Positions 7,495 through 17,029 of a stretch of DNA of 64,000 nucleotides are shown here, one piece after another; the stretch's first letter is position 1, and every line of letters starts with the position of its first letter. The stretch lies in contig NZ_JACHDP010000001.1 of the NCBI RefSeq assembly GCF_014201145.1, positions 1,240,001-1,304,000 on the forward strand, written 5' to 3'. This stretch comes from Micromonospora parathelypteridis. GTDB taxonomy: Bacteria > Actinomycetota > Actinomycetes > Mycobacteriales > Micromonosporaceae. A program made the translations under genes and the position numbers. Under the pieces are notes generated by a model, which saw only the letters and a list, made by a program, of their open reading frames with translations, was not told the DNA's origin and did no database searches.

Positions 7495-9603
7495 TCACTT
7501 CACGCCGGCGGCGTCCATGCCGCGCAGCTCCTTCTTCAGGTCGGAGACCTCGTCACGGATCCGGGCCGCCAGCTCGAACTGCAGTTCGCGGGCGGCGGCC
7601 AGCATCTGGTCGTTGAGCTCCTGGATGAGCTGGGCGAGGTCGGCGCGGGCCATCCCCTCCCGGGAGGTGGTGGTGGCGGCCGACCGGCTCCGGCTGCGGG
7701 TCTCCTTGACCGGCGCCTTGCCACGGGACAGCTGACGCACCGCGCCCCCGACCCGGGAGTTCTCGGTGTCCTCGGCCTCGCGGTAGATGTCGTCCAGGAT
7801 GTCGTGGATCTTCTTACGCAACGGCTCCGGGCTGATCCCGTGTGCCTCGTTGTGCGCGATCTGCTTGGCCCGGCGCCGATCTGTCTCGTCGATCGCCGCC
7901 GCCATCGACGGGGTGATCTTGTCGGCGTACATATGGACCTGACCCGAGACGTTACGAGCGGCCCGCCCGATGGTCTGGATCAGCGACCGGCCGCTGCGCA
8001 GGAAGCCCTCCTTGTCGGCGTCGAGAATCGCCACCAGCGACACCTCGGGCAGGTCCAGACCCTCACGCAGCAGGTTGATGCCGACCAGCACGTCGTAGTC
8101 GCCCTTGCGAAGCTCGCGCAGCAGCTCCACCCGGCGCAACGTGTCGACCTCCGAGTGCAGGTAGCGCACGCGGATCCCGTTCTCCAGGAGGTAGTCGGAC
8201 AGGTCCTCGGCCATCTTCTTGGTCAGCGTGGTGACCAGGACCCGCTCATCGCGATCGGTGCGCAGTTTGATCTCGTGCATCAGATCGTCGATCTGACCCT
8301 TGGTCGGCTTGATCACGACCTGCGGGTCGACCAGACCGGTGGGCCGGATGACCTGCTCGACGAACTCGCCCTGGGCCTGCTCCAACTCCCAGGTGCCGGG
8401 GGTCGCGGAGAGGTAGACCATCTGGCCGACCCGCTCCAGGAACTCGTCGAAGCGCAGCGGCCGGTTGTCGGCCGCGCTGGGCAGCCGGAAGCCGTGGTCG
8501 ATGAGCATCCGCTTGCGGGACGCGTCGCCCTCGTACATGCCGCCGATCTGCGGGATGGTCACGTGCGACTCGTCGACCACGGTGAGGAAGTCGTCGGGGA
8601 AGTAGTCGAGCAGGGCGTGCGGCGGGCTGCCGGGCAGCCGCCCGTCCATGTGCATCGAGTAGTTCTCGATGCCGGAGCAGAAGCCCACCTGCCGCATCAT
8701 CTCGATGTCGTAGGTGGTGCGCATCCGCAGCCGCTGCGCCTCCAGCAGCTTGCCCTGCCGCTCCAGCTCGGCGAGCCGCTCGGCCAACTCGACCTCGATG
8801 TCACGGATCGCCCGCTCCATCCGCTCCGGACCGGCCGCGTAGTGCGTGGCCGGGAAGATCACCAGCTGGTCGACCTCGCGGACCACGTCACCGGTCAACG
8901 GGTTGAGGTAGTAGAGCTTCTCCACCTCGTCACCGAACAGCTCGATGCGGACCGCCAGCTCCTCGTACGCCGGGATGATCTCCAACGTGTCGCCACGAAC
9001 CCGGAAGGTGCCCCGCTGGAAGGCCATGTCGTTGCGGGTGTACTGGATGTCGACCAGCCGACGCAGCAACTGGTCACGGTCGAGCTCCTGGCCGGTCTGC
9101 ACCCGGACCGCCCGGTTGAGGTATTCCTCCGGGGTGCCCAGGCCGTAGATCGCCGAGACGGTGGCCACCACGATCACGTCGCGACGGGTGAGCAGCGACA
9201 TCGTCGCCGAGTGCCGCAACCGCTCAACCTCCTCGTTGATCGAGGAGTCCTTCTCGATGTAGGTGTCGGTCTGCGGGATATACGCCTCAGGCTGGTAGTA
9301 GTCGTAGTAAGAGACGAAGTATTCGACCGCGTTGTGCGGCAGCAGCTCACTGAACTCCTTGGCCAGCTGCGCGCAGAGGGTCTTGTTCGGGGCGAGCACC
9401 AGGGTCGGGCGCTGCAGCCGCTCGATCAACCACGCCGTGGTGGCGCTCTTGCCGGTGCCGGTCGCGCCGAGCAGCACCGTGTTGCGGTCGCCGCGCCGAA
9501 CCCGACGCTCAAGGTCATCGATGGCTGCGGGTTGGTCACCGGCCGGCTGGAAATCACTGACGACCTGGAAGCGGCTGTCGAGCCGGGGAATGTCGAGCGC
9601 CAT
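7495..9603 (-). CDS. uvrB: UvrABC system protein B (excinuclease ABC subunit B)
   Basis: A 702-residue helicase-like damage-recognition subunit of nucleotide excision repair. Walker A GATGTGKS is at ~46-53. The damage-probing beta-hairpin follows near residues 92-115 ([18 protein letters not shown]), and helicase motifs such as QTIGRAARN come near residue 540. The C-terminal UVR motif, which contacts UvrC, is in the last ~55 residues. Length and order are those of a complete UvrB. Start ATG at 9603. No clear LexA box was seen in the upstream ~100 bp, only a half match. It is divergent from the membrane-protein gene at 9903. Confidence 0.97.
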   Translation of the reverse strand: MALDIPRLDSRFQVVSDFQPAGDQPAAIDDLERRVRRGDRNTVLLGATGTGKSATTAWLIERLQRPTLVLAPNKTLCAQLAKEFSELLPHNAVEYFVSYYDYYQPEAYIPQTDTYIEKDSSINEEVERLRHSATMSLLTRRDVIVVATVSAIYGLGTPEEYLNRAVRVQTGQELDRDQLLRRLVDIQYTRNDMAFQRGTFRVRGDTLEIIPAYEELAVRIELFGDEVEKLYYLNPLTGDVVREVDQLVIFPATHYAAGPERMERAIRDIEVELAERLAELERQGKLLEAQRLRMRTTYDIEMMRQVGFCSGIENYSMHMDGRLPGSPPHALLDYFPDDFLTVVDESHVTIPQIGGMYEGDASRKRMLIDHGFRLPSAADNRPLRFDEFLERVGQMVYLSATPGTWELEQAQGEFVEQVIRPTGLVDPQVVIKPTKGQIDDLMHEIKLRTDRDERVLVTTLTKKMAEDLSDYLLENGIRVRYLHSEVDTLRRVELLRELRKGDYDVLVGINLLREGLDLPEVSLVAILDADKEGFLRSGRSLIQTIGRAARNVSGQVHMYADKITPSMAAAIDETDRRRAKQIAHNEAHGISPEPLRKKIHDILDDIYREAEDTENSRVGGAVRQLSRGKAPVKETRSRSRSAATTTSREGMARADLAQLIQELNDQMLAAARELQFELAARIRDEVSDLKKELRGMDAAGVK

Positions 9604-9902
9604 GCCAACAACGGTACGCCGGAGGTCCGACAGGAACGGCCGTCACGCCAGGTACGTGATCGGCTTCAATATTCCCATTGTGTGGCACATGTCACCGGGA
9701 CTACCCTCTCCATGTAGGCCGCTCGCGGCGGCCGACCGGGCCGGTGGCCAGGCCGTCATCACGGCCGGCCGCCCCCGGCACTGCGGTCGCAGCACCCGGC
9801 TCGTCCGGCGTGCGCACCCGTGTGGTCGCGCTCGAGGCGCAGACCGGCCGCCGCGAGCGCCCCTGCTCGTCACCCCGGTGCCTCCCCGCCCGTTTCATCT
9901 CC

Positions 9903-11984
9903 GTGGACACCTCTGCGACCCCGTCGCCCGACGCCACCGCCCCCAGGGGCACGCCGCCCGCCGCCGAGCCGCCCGGTGCCACGCCCTCCGGCATCAAACC
10001 CTCCGGTGCCACCCCCTCCGAGGCCAAGCCCTCCGGTGCCAAGCCCTCCGGTGCCAAGCGCTCCGGCAACACACCGCCCGGCACCACGCCATCCGGTACT
10101 AAGCCGCCCGGTGCTGAGCCGTCGAGCGCCAAGCCATCCGGTGTCAAGCCGTCGGGCGGTGGAGGTGCGGGACTTCCCGGCGGCGGGAGTGTCGAGCTGC
10201 GGGGTCCCGGTGCCGGAACTGTCCGGCCGGGGCGTGGCACCGGGCGTCACCGCACCGGCTCGGCCGGCGCGTCCGCAGCTATCCGGACCATCGGGATCGG
10301 GTCCACCACCGGCCGACCCGCCGCCGAGCGACCGGCCGACAACGACCGACCACCCGACAACGATCGGCCCCCCGGCCGCCGAACCGCCGCAGGCCACCGA
10401 TCCGCCGCCGGCCGGGGACCCGCGAACACCCCGACCACCACCAGCCCCGACGGCACCGCCGACGCGGCCGACGCCGCTGGTCCGCGCCAGGCCAGCCGCC
10501 GCAGACGTACCGTGCTGATGTTGCTCGGTCTGACCGCGGTGACGTCCGCGACGGCGTTGGTTCTCGGGCTGTTGAGCTGGGCGCCCGAACCTCCCGAGCC
10601 GGCCCGGCCGCTGACCCTCGCGGAGGGCGAGCGGTTGGCCGCCGTGCGGGTCACCAACCTGCGGGACCTCCGCGCCGGGGTCCGCGTCACCGCCGGCACC
10701 GACGCAGCCCGGATCGAGCTGGTGGGCTGGGTGGACTGGTCGCGGTCACTGCTCTACCTCGACGTGGGCGGGCCGGGTGCGGGTGCCGAGCGCGGGCTGT
10801 TGCAGAGAGCCGGCCCGGTGCTGGTGATCCGGCCCGACCCGGCGGCGGTGCCCACCCCCGCCGCACCCCCACTGATGCCTCCGACGGACCGTTGGCGGCT
10901 GCACCGCCTGGCACCGGGATCGACGCTGGCACCGGTACTCGACCTGCTCCTCGGGCTCGCCGCCGACCGGCCGGACCCGACCCAGACGGTGCCGGGCAGC
11001 GGCGCACGCTGGATCGCCAGGGACACCGTGGCGGGCGGCCCGGTGGACGTTCTCCAGGCGCCGCTGCCCACCGGGACACCAGTCGCCGCCAGCACCACAC
11101 CGGGCAGCACCACGGGTAGCACCGCACCGGGTAGCACCGCACCGGGCAGCGGGTCGGCGGGCACCGACCAGGACGGACGGAGCCGGTACTGGCTCGACCA
11201 GGACGCCCGCCTGCACAAGCTGGTGACCCAGCTGCCCGGCGTCGGCCCGGTCACGGTGATTCTCAACCGGGTGGACCGGCCGACACTCCGGCCGGTGGAT
11301 GCCCTCGGTGGCCGGCCCGGTCTGCCCCGCGCACTGACCGACGCCGAGCAGCGTCGGCTGGACCGGCTGCCCGCTCGGCTACGCGCCCAGGGCGGTGCCA
11401 CGGTCACGCTGACCGCGCCGACGGGCACGGACACGAACCTGCGGGGGGCCGGCTGGTTGAGCTGGACCGCGCGTACCGCGTACCTCTCGGTTGCCGATCT
11501 GGGCGTGCCGGATCGGCGGACCCTGCTGCGCCGCGACACCGCCGGGCTGGCCCGGGCGGACCTGCCGGCCGCTGCCGCCGGCGGCGGCACGGCGGAGGTG
11601 CCGGGCCGGCCACCGCTGCCACCCCCGGCCGGGGCGTGGCGGGTCTCCCGATCCGGCGGGGACGACCTGAACCTGCTGGTCGACGCCGCGCTGGCCGCCG
11701 GGTCGGTCGGGCAACCCGGTGCGGCCGTGCGGGTACGCGAGGACGTCACCACCGGACGGACCGTGGACGTCGTCGAGGTGGGCCCGGTCGGCGCGCGACT
11801 GCGCTACTGGATCGACCGCGACGGGTCGCTACGGCGGCTGGAGCTGCGCACCGACGCCAACACCTGGGCTCAACTGGATCTCCACGCCGCGGTGGTGCCC
11901 CGACTGGCCCCGGTGCCCCGTCCGGCCCCGAACCCCCGGCCCACCTCGGCTCGGCCCACCACCGCGCGGCCCGGCACCCGCTGA
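9903..11984 (+). CDS. Membrane-anchored protein with repetitive Pro-rich cytoplasmic tail and a duplicated extracellular domain
   Basis: Not recognised as a named family. With GTG 9903 as start (an in-frame start at 9678 would add 75 low-complexity residues) it is 693 aa. Residues ~20-90 are 5-residue repeats of the PSGAK type, and a Pro/Arg/Asp-rich stretch follows. One membrane helix lies at ~204-225, preceded by RRRR, so the N-terminus is probably cytoplasmic. Outside are two copies of one ~210-residue domain. Copy one starts PLTLAEGERL and has IELVGWVDWSRSLLYLDV, then a later RYWLDQDARLHKL. Copy two starts ALTDAEQRRL and has LRGAGWLSWTARTAYLSV, then RYWIDRDGSLRRLEL. The fold may resemble LppX/LprG-type lipoproteins, which is a weak inference. 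It is divergent from uvrB. Confidence 0.7.
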   Translation: MDTSATPSPDATAPRGTPPAAEPPGATPSGIKPSGATPSEAKPSGAKPSGAKRSGNTPPGTTPSGTKPPGAEPSSAKPSGVKPSGGGGAGLPGGGSVELRGPGAGTVRPGRGTGRHRTGSAGASAAIRTIGIGSTTGRPAAERPADNDRPPDNDRPPGRRTAAGHRSAAGRGPANTPTTTSPDGTADAADAAGPRQASRRRRTVLMLLGLTAVTSATALVLGLLSWAPEPPEPARPLTLAEGERLAAVRVTNLRDLRAGVRVTAGTDAARIELVGWVDWSRSLLYLDVGGPGAGAERGLLQRAGPVLVIRPDPAAVPTPAAPPLMPPTDRWRLHRLAPGSTLAPVLDLLLGLAADRPDPTQTVPGSGARWIARDTVAGGPVDVLQAPLPTGTPVAASTTPGSTTGSTAPGSTAPGSGSAGTDQDGRSRYWLDQDARLHKLVTQLPGVGPVTVILNRVDRPTLRPVDALGGRPGLPRALTDAEQRRLDRLPARLRAQGGATVTLTAPTGTDTNLRGAGWLSWTARTAYLSVADLGVPDRRTLLRRDTAGLARADLPAAAAGGGTAEVPGRPPLPPPAGAWRVSRSGGDDLNLLVDAALAAGSVGQPGAAVRVREDVTTGRTVDVVEVGPVGARLRYWIDRDGSLRRLELRTDANTWAQLDLHAAVVPRLAPVPRPAPNPRPTSARPTTARPGTR
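9969..10158 (+). repeat. 15-bp coding repeats (about 13 units)
   Basis: An array of in-frame 15-bp units resembling CCCTCCGGTGCCAAG, coding five-residue repeats of the K/T-P-S-G-A type in the cytoplasmic tail of the membrane protein. Units differ by several substitutions, so the array is old rather than freshly expanded. Confidence 0.75.
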
Positions 11985-11993
11985 CCGTGGCTC

Positions 11994-13172
11994 TCAGGGC
12001 CGCCAGTCGGTCTGCGCGGCCCACTGCTCGGCCCGCAGGTACTCCTCGTCGAACCACGGGTCGCCGGCCGTGCCGGAGTCGCTGGCCGGTGCCGAGTCGA
12101 CCAGGTCCCGCTTGAGCTGCAGGTACGCGGCCCGCTGATCCGGGTCGGCACGAAGGTGGTCGCGCATCAGCAGCGCGTACCGCCAGCCTGGCGAGCCCGC
12201 GACGCGCACGTGCAGCCGGACCGGGCGGGCCGGGTCCGCGCTGCCGTGCAGCCGCTTCTCCCACCGAGCAGTGCCGGCCGGGCGCGGATCGTCCCACCAC
12301 TGCCCCGGTACCCGTGGGAACCCGGCGTTCGCCAGCCGGTCGGCCAGCGCCCCGTCGGCGTCGACGAGGCTGGGCACGGCCACCTGCACGTCGATGACGT
12401 CCTGGGCGGCGAGCCCGGGCACCGCGGTCGAGCCGATGTGGTCGATCCGCAGGGCGTCCGAGCCGAGCGTGTGCCGGATCCGGGCGGCGAGCCGCGCGTA
12501 CTGCTCGGGCCAACTCGCGTCGGTCTCGGCCAGGTCGACCCGGCCCGGCGGGACCACCCGCCGCTCGCGCACATTGTCCTCGTAGGGCACCAGCCGCTGC
12601 CGCCACAGCGCGTCGACGGCGTCGTCCAACGCCGCCAGACTCCCGTCGTTGCTGAGCACCACATCCGCAGCCGCACGGCGACGCGCGTCGTCGGTCTGGG
12701 CGGCGATCCGCCGCTCGGCCTCCGCGCGACCCATCCCCCGGTCGCGCGCCAGCCGTTCCAGTCGGGTCGTCACGGCCGTCTCCACCACGATCACCAGGTG
12801 GTACGTGGGCGCGAGCCCAACCTCGACAAGCAGCGGTACGTCGTTGACGACGATCGCGTCGGGTGCCGCCGCGGCGGCCAACTCCGCCGTGCGAGCCCGC
12901 ACCCGGGGGTGGGTGATCGTCTCCAGTCGACGGCGGGCGGCTTCGTCGGCGAACACCACCGCGCCCAGTGCGGCACGGTCCAGTGCGCCATCGGCATCCA
13001 GCACCGCGTCGGAGAAGGCGGCAACGATCTCGGCCAGCCCCTCCGTACCCGGGGCGACGACCTCCCGGGCCACCCGGTCGGCGTCGATGAGCACCGCACC
13101 CCGTTCCACGAGCCGCGCGGCCACCGCGCTCTTGCCCGACCCGATCCCGCCGGTCAACCCCACCCTCAGCAC
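11994..13172 (-). CDS. coaE: Dephospho-CoA kinase fused to a GrpB/UPF0157 domain
   Basis: A 392-residue two-domain protein. Residues 1-~200 are dephospho-CoA kinase (last step of coenzyme A synthesis): P-loop GLTGGIGSGKS at ~4-14, then LIDADRVAREVV and THPRVRAR. Residues ~215-380 are a GrpB/UPF0157 nucleotidyltransferase-like domain with RIDHIGSTAVPGLAAQDVID. The same fusion occurs in mycobacterial CoaE, where the second domain is reported to affect folding or activity. GTG 13172 is the start that matches family N-termini (VLRVGLTGG); an upstream start at 13229 would add 19 residues, and neither has a strong ribosome site. It follows rpsA on the same strand but is separated by a terminator. 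Confidence 0.92.
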   Translation of the reverse strand: MLRVGLTGGIGSGKSAVAARLVERGAVLIDADRVAREVVAPGTEGLAEIVAAFSDAVLDADGALDRAALGAVVFADEAARRRLETITHPRVRARTAELAAAAAPDAIVVNDVPLLVEVGLAPTYHLVIVVETAVTTRLERLARDRGMGRAEAERRIAAQTDDARRRAAADVVLSNDGSLAALDDAVDALWRQRLVPYEDNVRERRVVPPGRVDLAETDASWPEQYARLAARIRHTLGSDALRIDHIGSTAVPGLAAQDVIDVQVAVPSLVDADGALADRLANAGFPRVPGQWWDDPRPAGTARWEKRLHGSADPARPVRLHVRVAGSPGWRYALLMRDHLRADPDQRAAYLQLKRDLVDSAPASDSGTAGDPWFDEEYLRAEQWAAQTDWRP

Positions 13173-13250
13173 CCGACCAGTCAACCGGATCACCGGCCAA
13201 GCCGCCAAACCCACCGCGCTGGTGCTCACCAGGCCGGCAACCGGCCCACC

Positions 13251-13308
13251 AAGCCCGACCCGAGCCCGACCCGGCCCGAGCCCGGCCCGAGCCCGGCCCG
13301 AGCCCGGG
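13251..13308 (+). repeat. GC-rich 11-bp tandem repeat
   Basis: About four to five copies of an 11-bp unit GAGCCCGGCCC, the first ones degenerate. It lies in the 417-bp space between coaE and rpsA, just left of the inverted-repeat element at 13332. A comparable 7-bp array precedes the related element at 35881. Confidence 0.7.
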
Positions 13309-13331
13309 ATGGCCGAATACCGCTCAGCCCA

Positions 13332-13412
13332 GCAAGATCGTGCTCGATCCTGGTTCTAGTGGTGTCCTGGTCGCCTGGTGGCCCCTACATCCAGGATCGA
13401 GCACGATCTTGC
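13332..13412. repeat. 81-bp inverted-repeat element, copy 1
   Basis: Arms 13332-13353 and 13391-13412 are perfect 22-bp inverse complements (core AAGATCGTGCTCGATCCTGG), separated by 37 bases. A second copy lies at 35881-35962. In this copy the inner stem (CTAGTGG/CCCCTAC) is degraded, whereas it is perfect in the other. The remaining space up to the rpsA terminator holds only loosely repeated GGGCACGGCGA motifs and no gene. Confidence 0.9.
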
Positions 13413-13522
13413 GCGCCGGCGGGGTGGCCGGACAGTGCCGAAGCCGCGCGGGGCACGGCGAGGTCTGCCTCATACATCGCAAAGCGCTCCCGGACACCGC
13501 GAGGTGCGCCCGGGCACGGCGA

Positions 13523-13565
13523 AGGCCCCGCCCCCAGCGATCCGGAGATCGCGGGGACGGGGCCT
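13523..13565 (-). terminator. rpsA terminator hairpin
   Basis: On the minus strand a GC-rich stem AGGCCCCG.CCCC..GCGATC pairs with GATCGC..GGGG.CGGGGCCT around a CCGG-containing loop, beginning about 25 bases after the rpsA stop. There is no U-tract, as usual in actinomycetes. Confidence 0.75.
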
Positions 13566-13589
13566 GTCGTCGTTCAGTCGTTCAGCGGG

Positions 13590-15101
13590 TCACTTACCGC
13601 CGGCGAGCTTCTCCCGCAGTGCGGCGAGCGCCTCGTCGGTGGCCAGCGTGCCGGCCGGCTCCTCGGCCTGCCGGCTCGGGGCCGGGCTGGACGAAGAGGT
13701 GGTGCCACCGCCGCCTGCGCCGCCAGCGGCCGGAACGGCCGGAGTCGGGTTGGCGGCAGCCTCGGCGTCGGCGGCCCGAGAGGTCTGCACCTGCTTGGTG
13801 TGGGCCTCCCAGCGCAGACGAGCCTCGGCGTACTGGTTCTCCCAGGTCTCGCGCTGCTTGTCGTACCCCTCGAGCCACTCGCCCGTCTCCGGGTCGAAGC
13901 CCTCCGGGTAGATGTAGTTGCCCTCGGTGTCGTACGTCGCGGCCATGCCGTAGAGGGTCGGGTCGAAGTGCTCCTCGCCCTCGACGAAGCCCTCGTTGGC
14001 CTGCTTGAGCGACAGCGAGATCCGGCGACGCTCCAGGTCGATGTCGATGACCTTGACCATGACCTCGGAGCCAACCTGGACGACCTGCTCCGGGATCTCC
14101 ACGTGGCGCTCGGCCAGCTCGGAGATGTGGACCAGGCCCTCGATGCCGTCGTCCACGCGGACGAACGCACCGAACGGCACCAGCTTGGTGACCTTACCCG
14201 GCACGATCTGCTGGATCGCGTGGGTGCGGGCGAACTGCCGCCACGGGTCTTCCTGGGTCGCCTTCAGCGACAGCGAGACGCGCTCGCGGTCCAGGTCGAC
14301 GTCCAGGACCTCGACCTCGACCTCCTGGCCCACCTCGACGACCTCAGACGGGTGGTCGATGTGCTTCCAGGACAGCTCGGAGACGTGCACCAGACCGTCG
14401 ACGCCGCCGAGGTCCACGAATGCGCCGAAGTTGACGATCGAGGACACGACGCCCTTGCGGACCTGGCCCTTCTGCAGCTTGTTGAGGAACTCGGTGCGCA
14501 CCTCGGACTGCGTCTGCTCCAGCCAGGCCCGGCGGGACAGGACCACGTTGTTGCGGTTCTTGTCCAGCTCGATGATCTTGGCCTCGAGCTCACGCCCGAC
14601 GTACGGCTGCAGGTCGCGCACACGACGCATCTCGACCAGGGAGGCGGGCAGGAAGCCGCGCAGCCCGATGTCGAGGATGAGGCCGCCCTTGACCACCTCG
14701 ATGACCGAACCGCGGACGACGCCGTCCTCGTCCTTGATCTTCTCGATCGTGCCCCAGGCCCGCTCGTACTGTGCCCGCTTCTTGGAGAGGATCAGACGAC
14801 CCTCCTTGTCCTCCTTCTGGAGGACCAGGGCCTCGATGTGGTCACCAACCGTCACAACCTCGGCGGGGTCCACGTCGTGCTTGATCGACAACTCCCGAGA
14901 GGGGATGACACCCTCGGTCTTGTAGCCGATGTCGAGCAGGACCTCGTCCCGATCGACCTTGACGACGGTGCCTTCGACAATGTCGCCGTCGTTGAAGTAC
15001 TTGATGGTCTCGTCGATCGCGGCGAGGAATGCCTCCTCGGAACCGAGATCGTCGTGGGTGACCCGGGTGGCGCTCGAGGGGGCCTCGATGCTGCTCGTCA
15101 T
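13590..15101 (-). CDS. rpsA: 30S ribosomal protein S1
   Basis: A 503-residue protein with four S1 RNA-binding repeats, at about 36-105, 123-190, 208-278 and 293-365. Repeat 3 has VNFGAFVDLGGVDGLVHVSE and repeat 4 VPFGAFVRVDDGIEGLVHIS. The tail of ~130 residues is acidic, then Gly/Ser/Ala/Pro-rich, and is likely unstructured. This four-repeat form is the actinobacterial S1, shorter than the six-repeat E. coli protein. S1 helps load mRNA on the ribosome; its mycobacterial counterpart was proposed and later disputed as a pyrazinoic-acid target. Start ATG at 15101. Confidence 0.97.
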   Translation of the reverse strand: MTSSIEAPSSATRVTHDDLGSEEAFLAAIDETIKYFNDGDIVEGTVVKVDRDEVLLDIGYKTEGVIPSRELSIKHDVDPAEVVTVGDHIEALVLQKEDKEGRLILSKKRAQYERAWGTIEKIKDEDGVVRGSVIEVVKGGLILDIGLRGFLPASLVEMRRVRDLQPYVGRELEAKIIELDKNRNNVVLSRRAWLEQTQSEVRTEFLNKLQKGQVRKGVVSSIVNFGAFVDLGGVDGLVHVSELSWKHIDHPSEVVEVGQEVEVEVLDVDLDRERVSLSLKATQEDPWRQFARTHAIQQIVPGKVTKLVPFGAFVRVDDGIEGLVHISELAERHVEIPEQVVQVGSEVMVKVIDIDLERRRISLSLKQANEGFVEGEEHFDPTLYGMAATYDTEGNYIYPEGFDPETGEWLEGYDKQRETWENQYAEARLRWEAHTKQVQTSRAADAEAAANPTPAVPAAGGAGGGGTTSSSSPAPSRQAEEPAGTLATDEALAALREKLAGGK

Positions 15102-15279
15102 GTGGGCGGTTGCTCCGGTCGGTGGGTTGTCACAGCAGGCTGGTGTCGCAGTGACCTGTTCGCGCCAGCGGATCCGTCGCCGGGCACACCGAACGATCGC
15201 CTAGTGAGATCATGATGTGGCTCCGTCGACCGCGTACCTGCTCCCTGCCGAGGCAACGCGATCCGCGAGCGCATCGTCT

Positions 15280-15310
15280 AGCCTACCGTGCGCATTACCA
15301 CAGCGTGCAA
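15280..15310 (-). promoter_or_regulatory. Candidate rpsA promoter
   Basis: On the minus strand TTGCAC (15310-15305) and TAGGCT (15285-15280) are separated by 19 bases, about 180 bases before the rpsA ATG, implying a long leader. Nothing else recognisable was seen in the 426-bp gap 15102-15527 apart from the GC-rich start region of the divergent methyltransferase gene. Confidence 0.4.
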
Positions 15311-15527
15311 GCCCTCCCGGCTTCTCTCCGTGCGATGACCTGCGAAAGACGAACAATCGCCCGGAAACCACCCCTGCTGTCTCGTGCGTCACAGCGACCC
15401 CAGCGGCCACCGCGGCCCCTCCAAGATTCACGCCCTGCCGAGGCGGGGCCGGGGTGGGGTGTGTGGGCTCGGCGGGTCGGGCCGGCCCAGCGGGCGGATC
15501 GACCACGGTGGGGCCTAGCGTGAGCGC

Positions 15528-16334
15528 GTGGATGACGACAGCCGGGTCACCCGGCGCCGGGTGGGTGACGCCGAGGCCCGGCGGGCCAACCGCGGCTGGT
15601 GGGACACCGACGCCGACGACTACCAGGCCGAGCACGGCGCGTTCCTCGGCGACGTCGACTTCGTCTGGTGCCCGGAGGGGCTGCGCGAGGCCGACGCCCG
15701 ACTGCTCGGCGACCTGCCCGGGCGGCGGGTGCTGGAGGTGGGCTGCGGAGCGGCCGCCGCCGCCCGCTGGCTGGCCACCCAGGGCGCCTGGCCGGTCGCC
15801 TTCGACCTGTCCGCCGGCATGTTGCGGCACGCCGCCGAGGCCGCCGACCGCACCGGGGTACGCGTACCGCTGGTGCAGGCCGACGCGCTCGCCCTGCCGT
15901 TCGCCGACGGGTCGTTCGACGTCGCCTGCACCGCCTTCGGCGCGATCCCCTTCGTGGACGACTCGGCGACCCTGCACGCCGAGGTGCACCGGGTGCTGCG
16001 CCCCGGGGGGCGGTGGGTGTTCTCGGTGACCCACCCGATGCGTTGGATCTTCCTCGACGACCCCGGCGAGGGCGGGCTGACCGCCGTGCACTCGTACTTC
16101 GACCGTTCCCCCTACGTGGAACAGGACGAGTCCGGCGTGGCCACCTACGTCGAGCAGCACCGCACCCTCGGCGACCGGATCCGGGAGCTGGTCGGCGCCG
16201 GGTTCCGGCTGCTGGACCTGCTGGAACCGGAGTGGCCGCAGGGGCACGAGGGGATCTGGGGGCAGTGGAGCCCCTTGCGCGGTCGGCTCTTCCCCGGCAC
16301 CGCCATCTTCGTCACCGAGAAGCCCGCCACGTAA
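15528..16334 (+). CDS. Class I SAM-dependent methyltransferase
   Basis: A 268-residue protein. Motif I is VLEVGCGAAAAARWL near residue 69, with the acidic end of strand two in PVAFDLSAGML. Motif II/III is LPFADGSFDVACTAFGAIPF, and VHRVLRPGGRWVFSV is the post-motif typical of the Methyltransf_11 group. The substrate is unknown. GTG 15528 starts the frame a few bases after GGGGCC. It is divergent from rpsA, and I see no partner gene that would suggest a pathway. Confidence 0.88.
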   Translation: MDDDSRVTRRRVGDAEARRANRGWWDTDADDYQAEHGAFLGDVDFVWCPEGLREADARLLGDLPGRRVLEVGCGAAAAARWLATQGAWPVAFDLSAGMLRHAAEAADRTGVRVPLVQADALALPFADGSFDVACTAFGAIPFVDDSATLHAEVHRVLRPGGRWVFSVTHPMRWIFLDDPGEGGLTAVHSYFDRSPYVEQDESGVATYVEQHRTLGDRIRELVGAGFRLLDLLEPEWPQGHEGIWGQWSPLRGRLFPGTAIFVTEKPAT

Positions 16335-16390
16335 GCGCGTCGCACTCGCGGTCCGACCTGCATTCCATCGATCGCCGGTAGGCTCGGCTC

Positions 16391-16993
16391 ATGAGCGCGG
16401 GGCCCATCCCTACATCACCTGGCCCCTGGTGTCCGGATCCGATGCGGCAGCAGCGTGCCGACTACACGCTGGAAGACCTGCTCGCCCTGCCGGACGACGC
16501 CCCCCGCGTCGAACTCGTCGACGGAATTTTCCAGGTGACACCCTCCCCCACCCTGGGCCATCAGAACATCTCCAGCCTGCTGTGGCTCTGGCTGCACAAC
16601 CACGCGCCTCAGCACCTCGGCGCTGCCCAGGCCATCGGCGTCAAGCTCAGCCACAACACAAGCCGACAGCCCGACGTGCTATTGCACCGTGCCGGCGTGG
16701 CGTCCGCCCATTCCATCCTGCGCTCGGAGGATGTCGTGTTCGCCGTGGAGATCGTGTCGCCGGGCACGCGGCGGATCGACCGATTCGCCAAACCGGGCGA
16801 GTACGCCGCCGCCGGCATCCCGTTCTACTGGCGGATCGAGCAGGATCCGGTGCACGTGTACGCGTACCGGATCGGCGACCGGGTGGGGCCGGGCGGTGAG
16901 CGGCAGTACGAACTGGTCGCCGACGGCGCTGACGTGATCGAGCTGGCCGAGCCGTTCGACATCAAACTGCCGATCGCCGAGATCACCCCGTAG
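16391..16993 (+). CDS. Uma2 family protein (PD-(D/E)XK nuclease fold)
   Basis: A 200-residue Uma2/DUF820 protein. Diagnostic segments are YTLEDLLALPDDAPRVELVDG near residue 25 (with the conserved Glu), RQPDVLL near residue 91 and VFAVEIVSPGTRRIDRFAKP near residue 115. In this family the Glu, Asp and ExVSP residues form a restriction-endonuclease-like site. These genes are multicopy in actinomycetes and cyanobacteria with no firmly established role. Start ATG at 16391. Nothing nearby suggests a restriction system. Confidence 0.88.
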   Translation: MSAGPIPTSPGPWCPDPMRQQRADYTLEDLLALPDDAPRVELVDGIFQVTPSPTLGHQNISSLLWLWLHNHAPQHLGAAQAIGVKLSHNTSRQPDVLLHRAGVASAHSILRSEDVVFAVEIVSPGTRRIDRFAKPGEYAAAGIPFYWRIEQDPVHVYAYRIGDRVGPGGERQYELVADGADVIELAEPFDIKLPIAEITP

Positions 16994-17029
16994 TCGTTTC
17001 ACCCCTACGGCGTCGGGTAGCCGAGGGTC

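Noticed and set aside
9604..9680. LexA/SOS box upstream of uvrB
   Set aside because: Only a half match (GTGACGGCCGTTC on the minus strand) to the actinobacterial GAAC-N4-GTTC palindrome; the second half does not fit.
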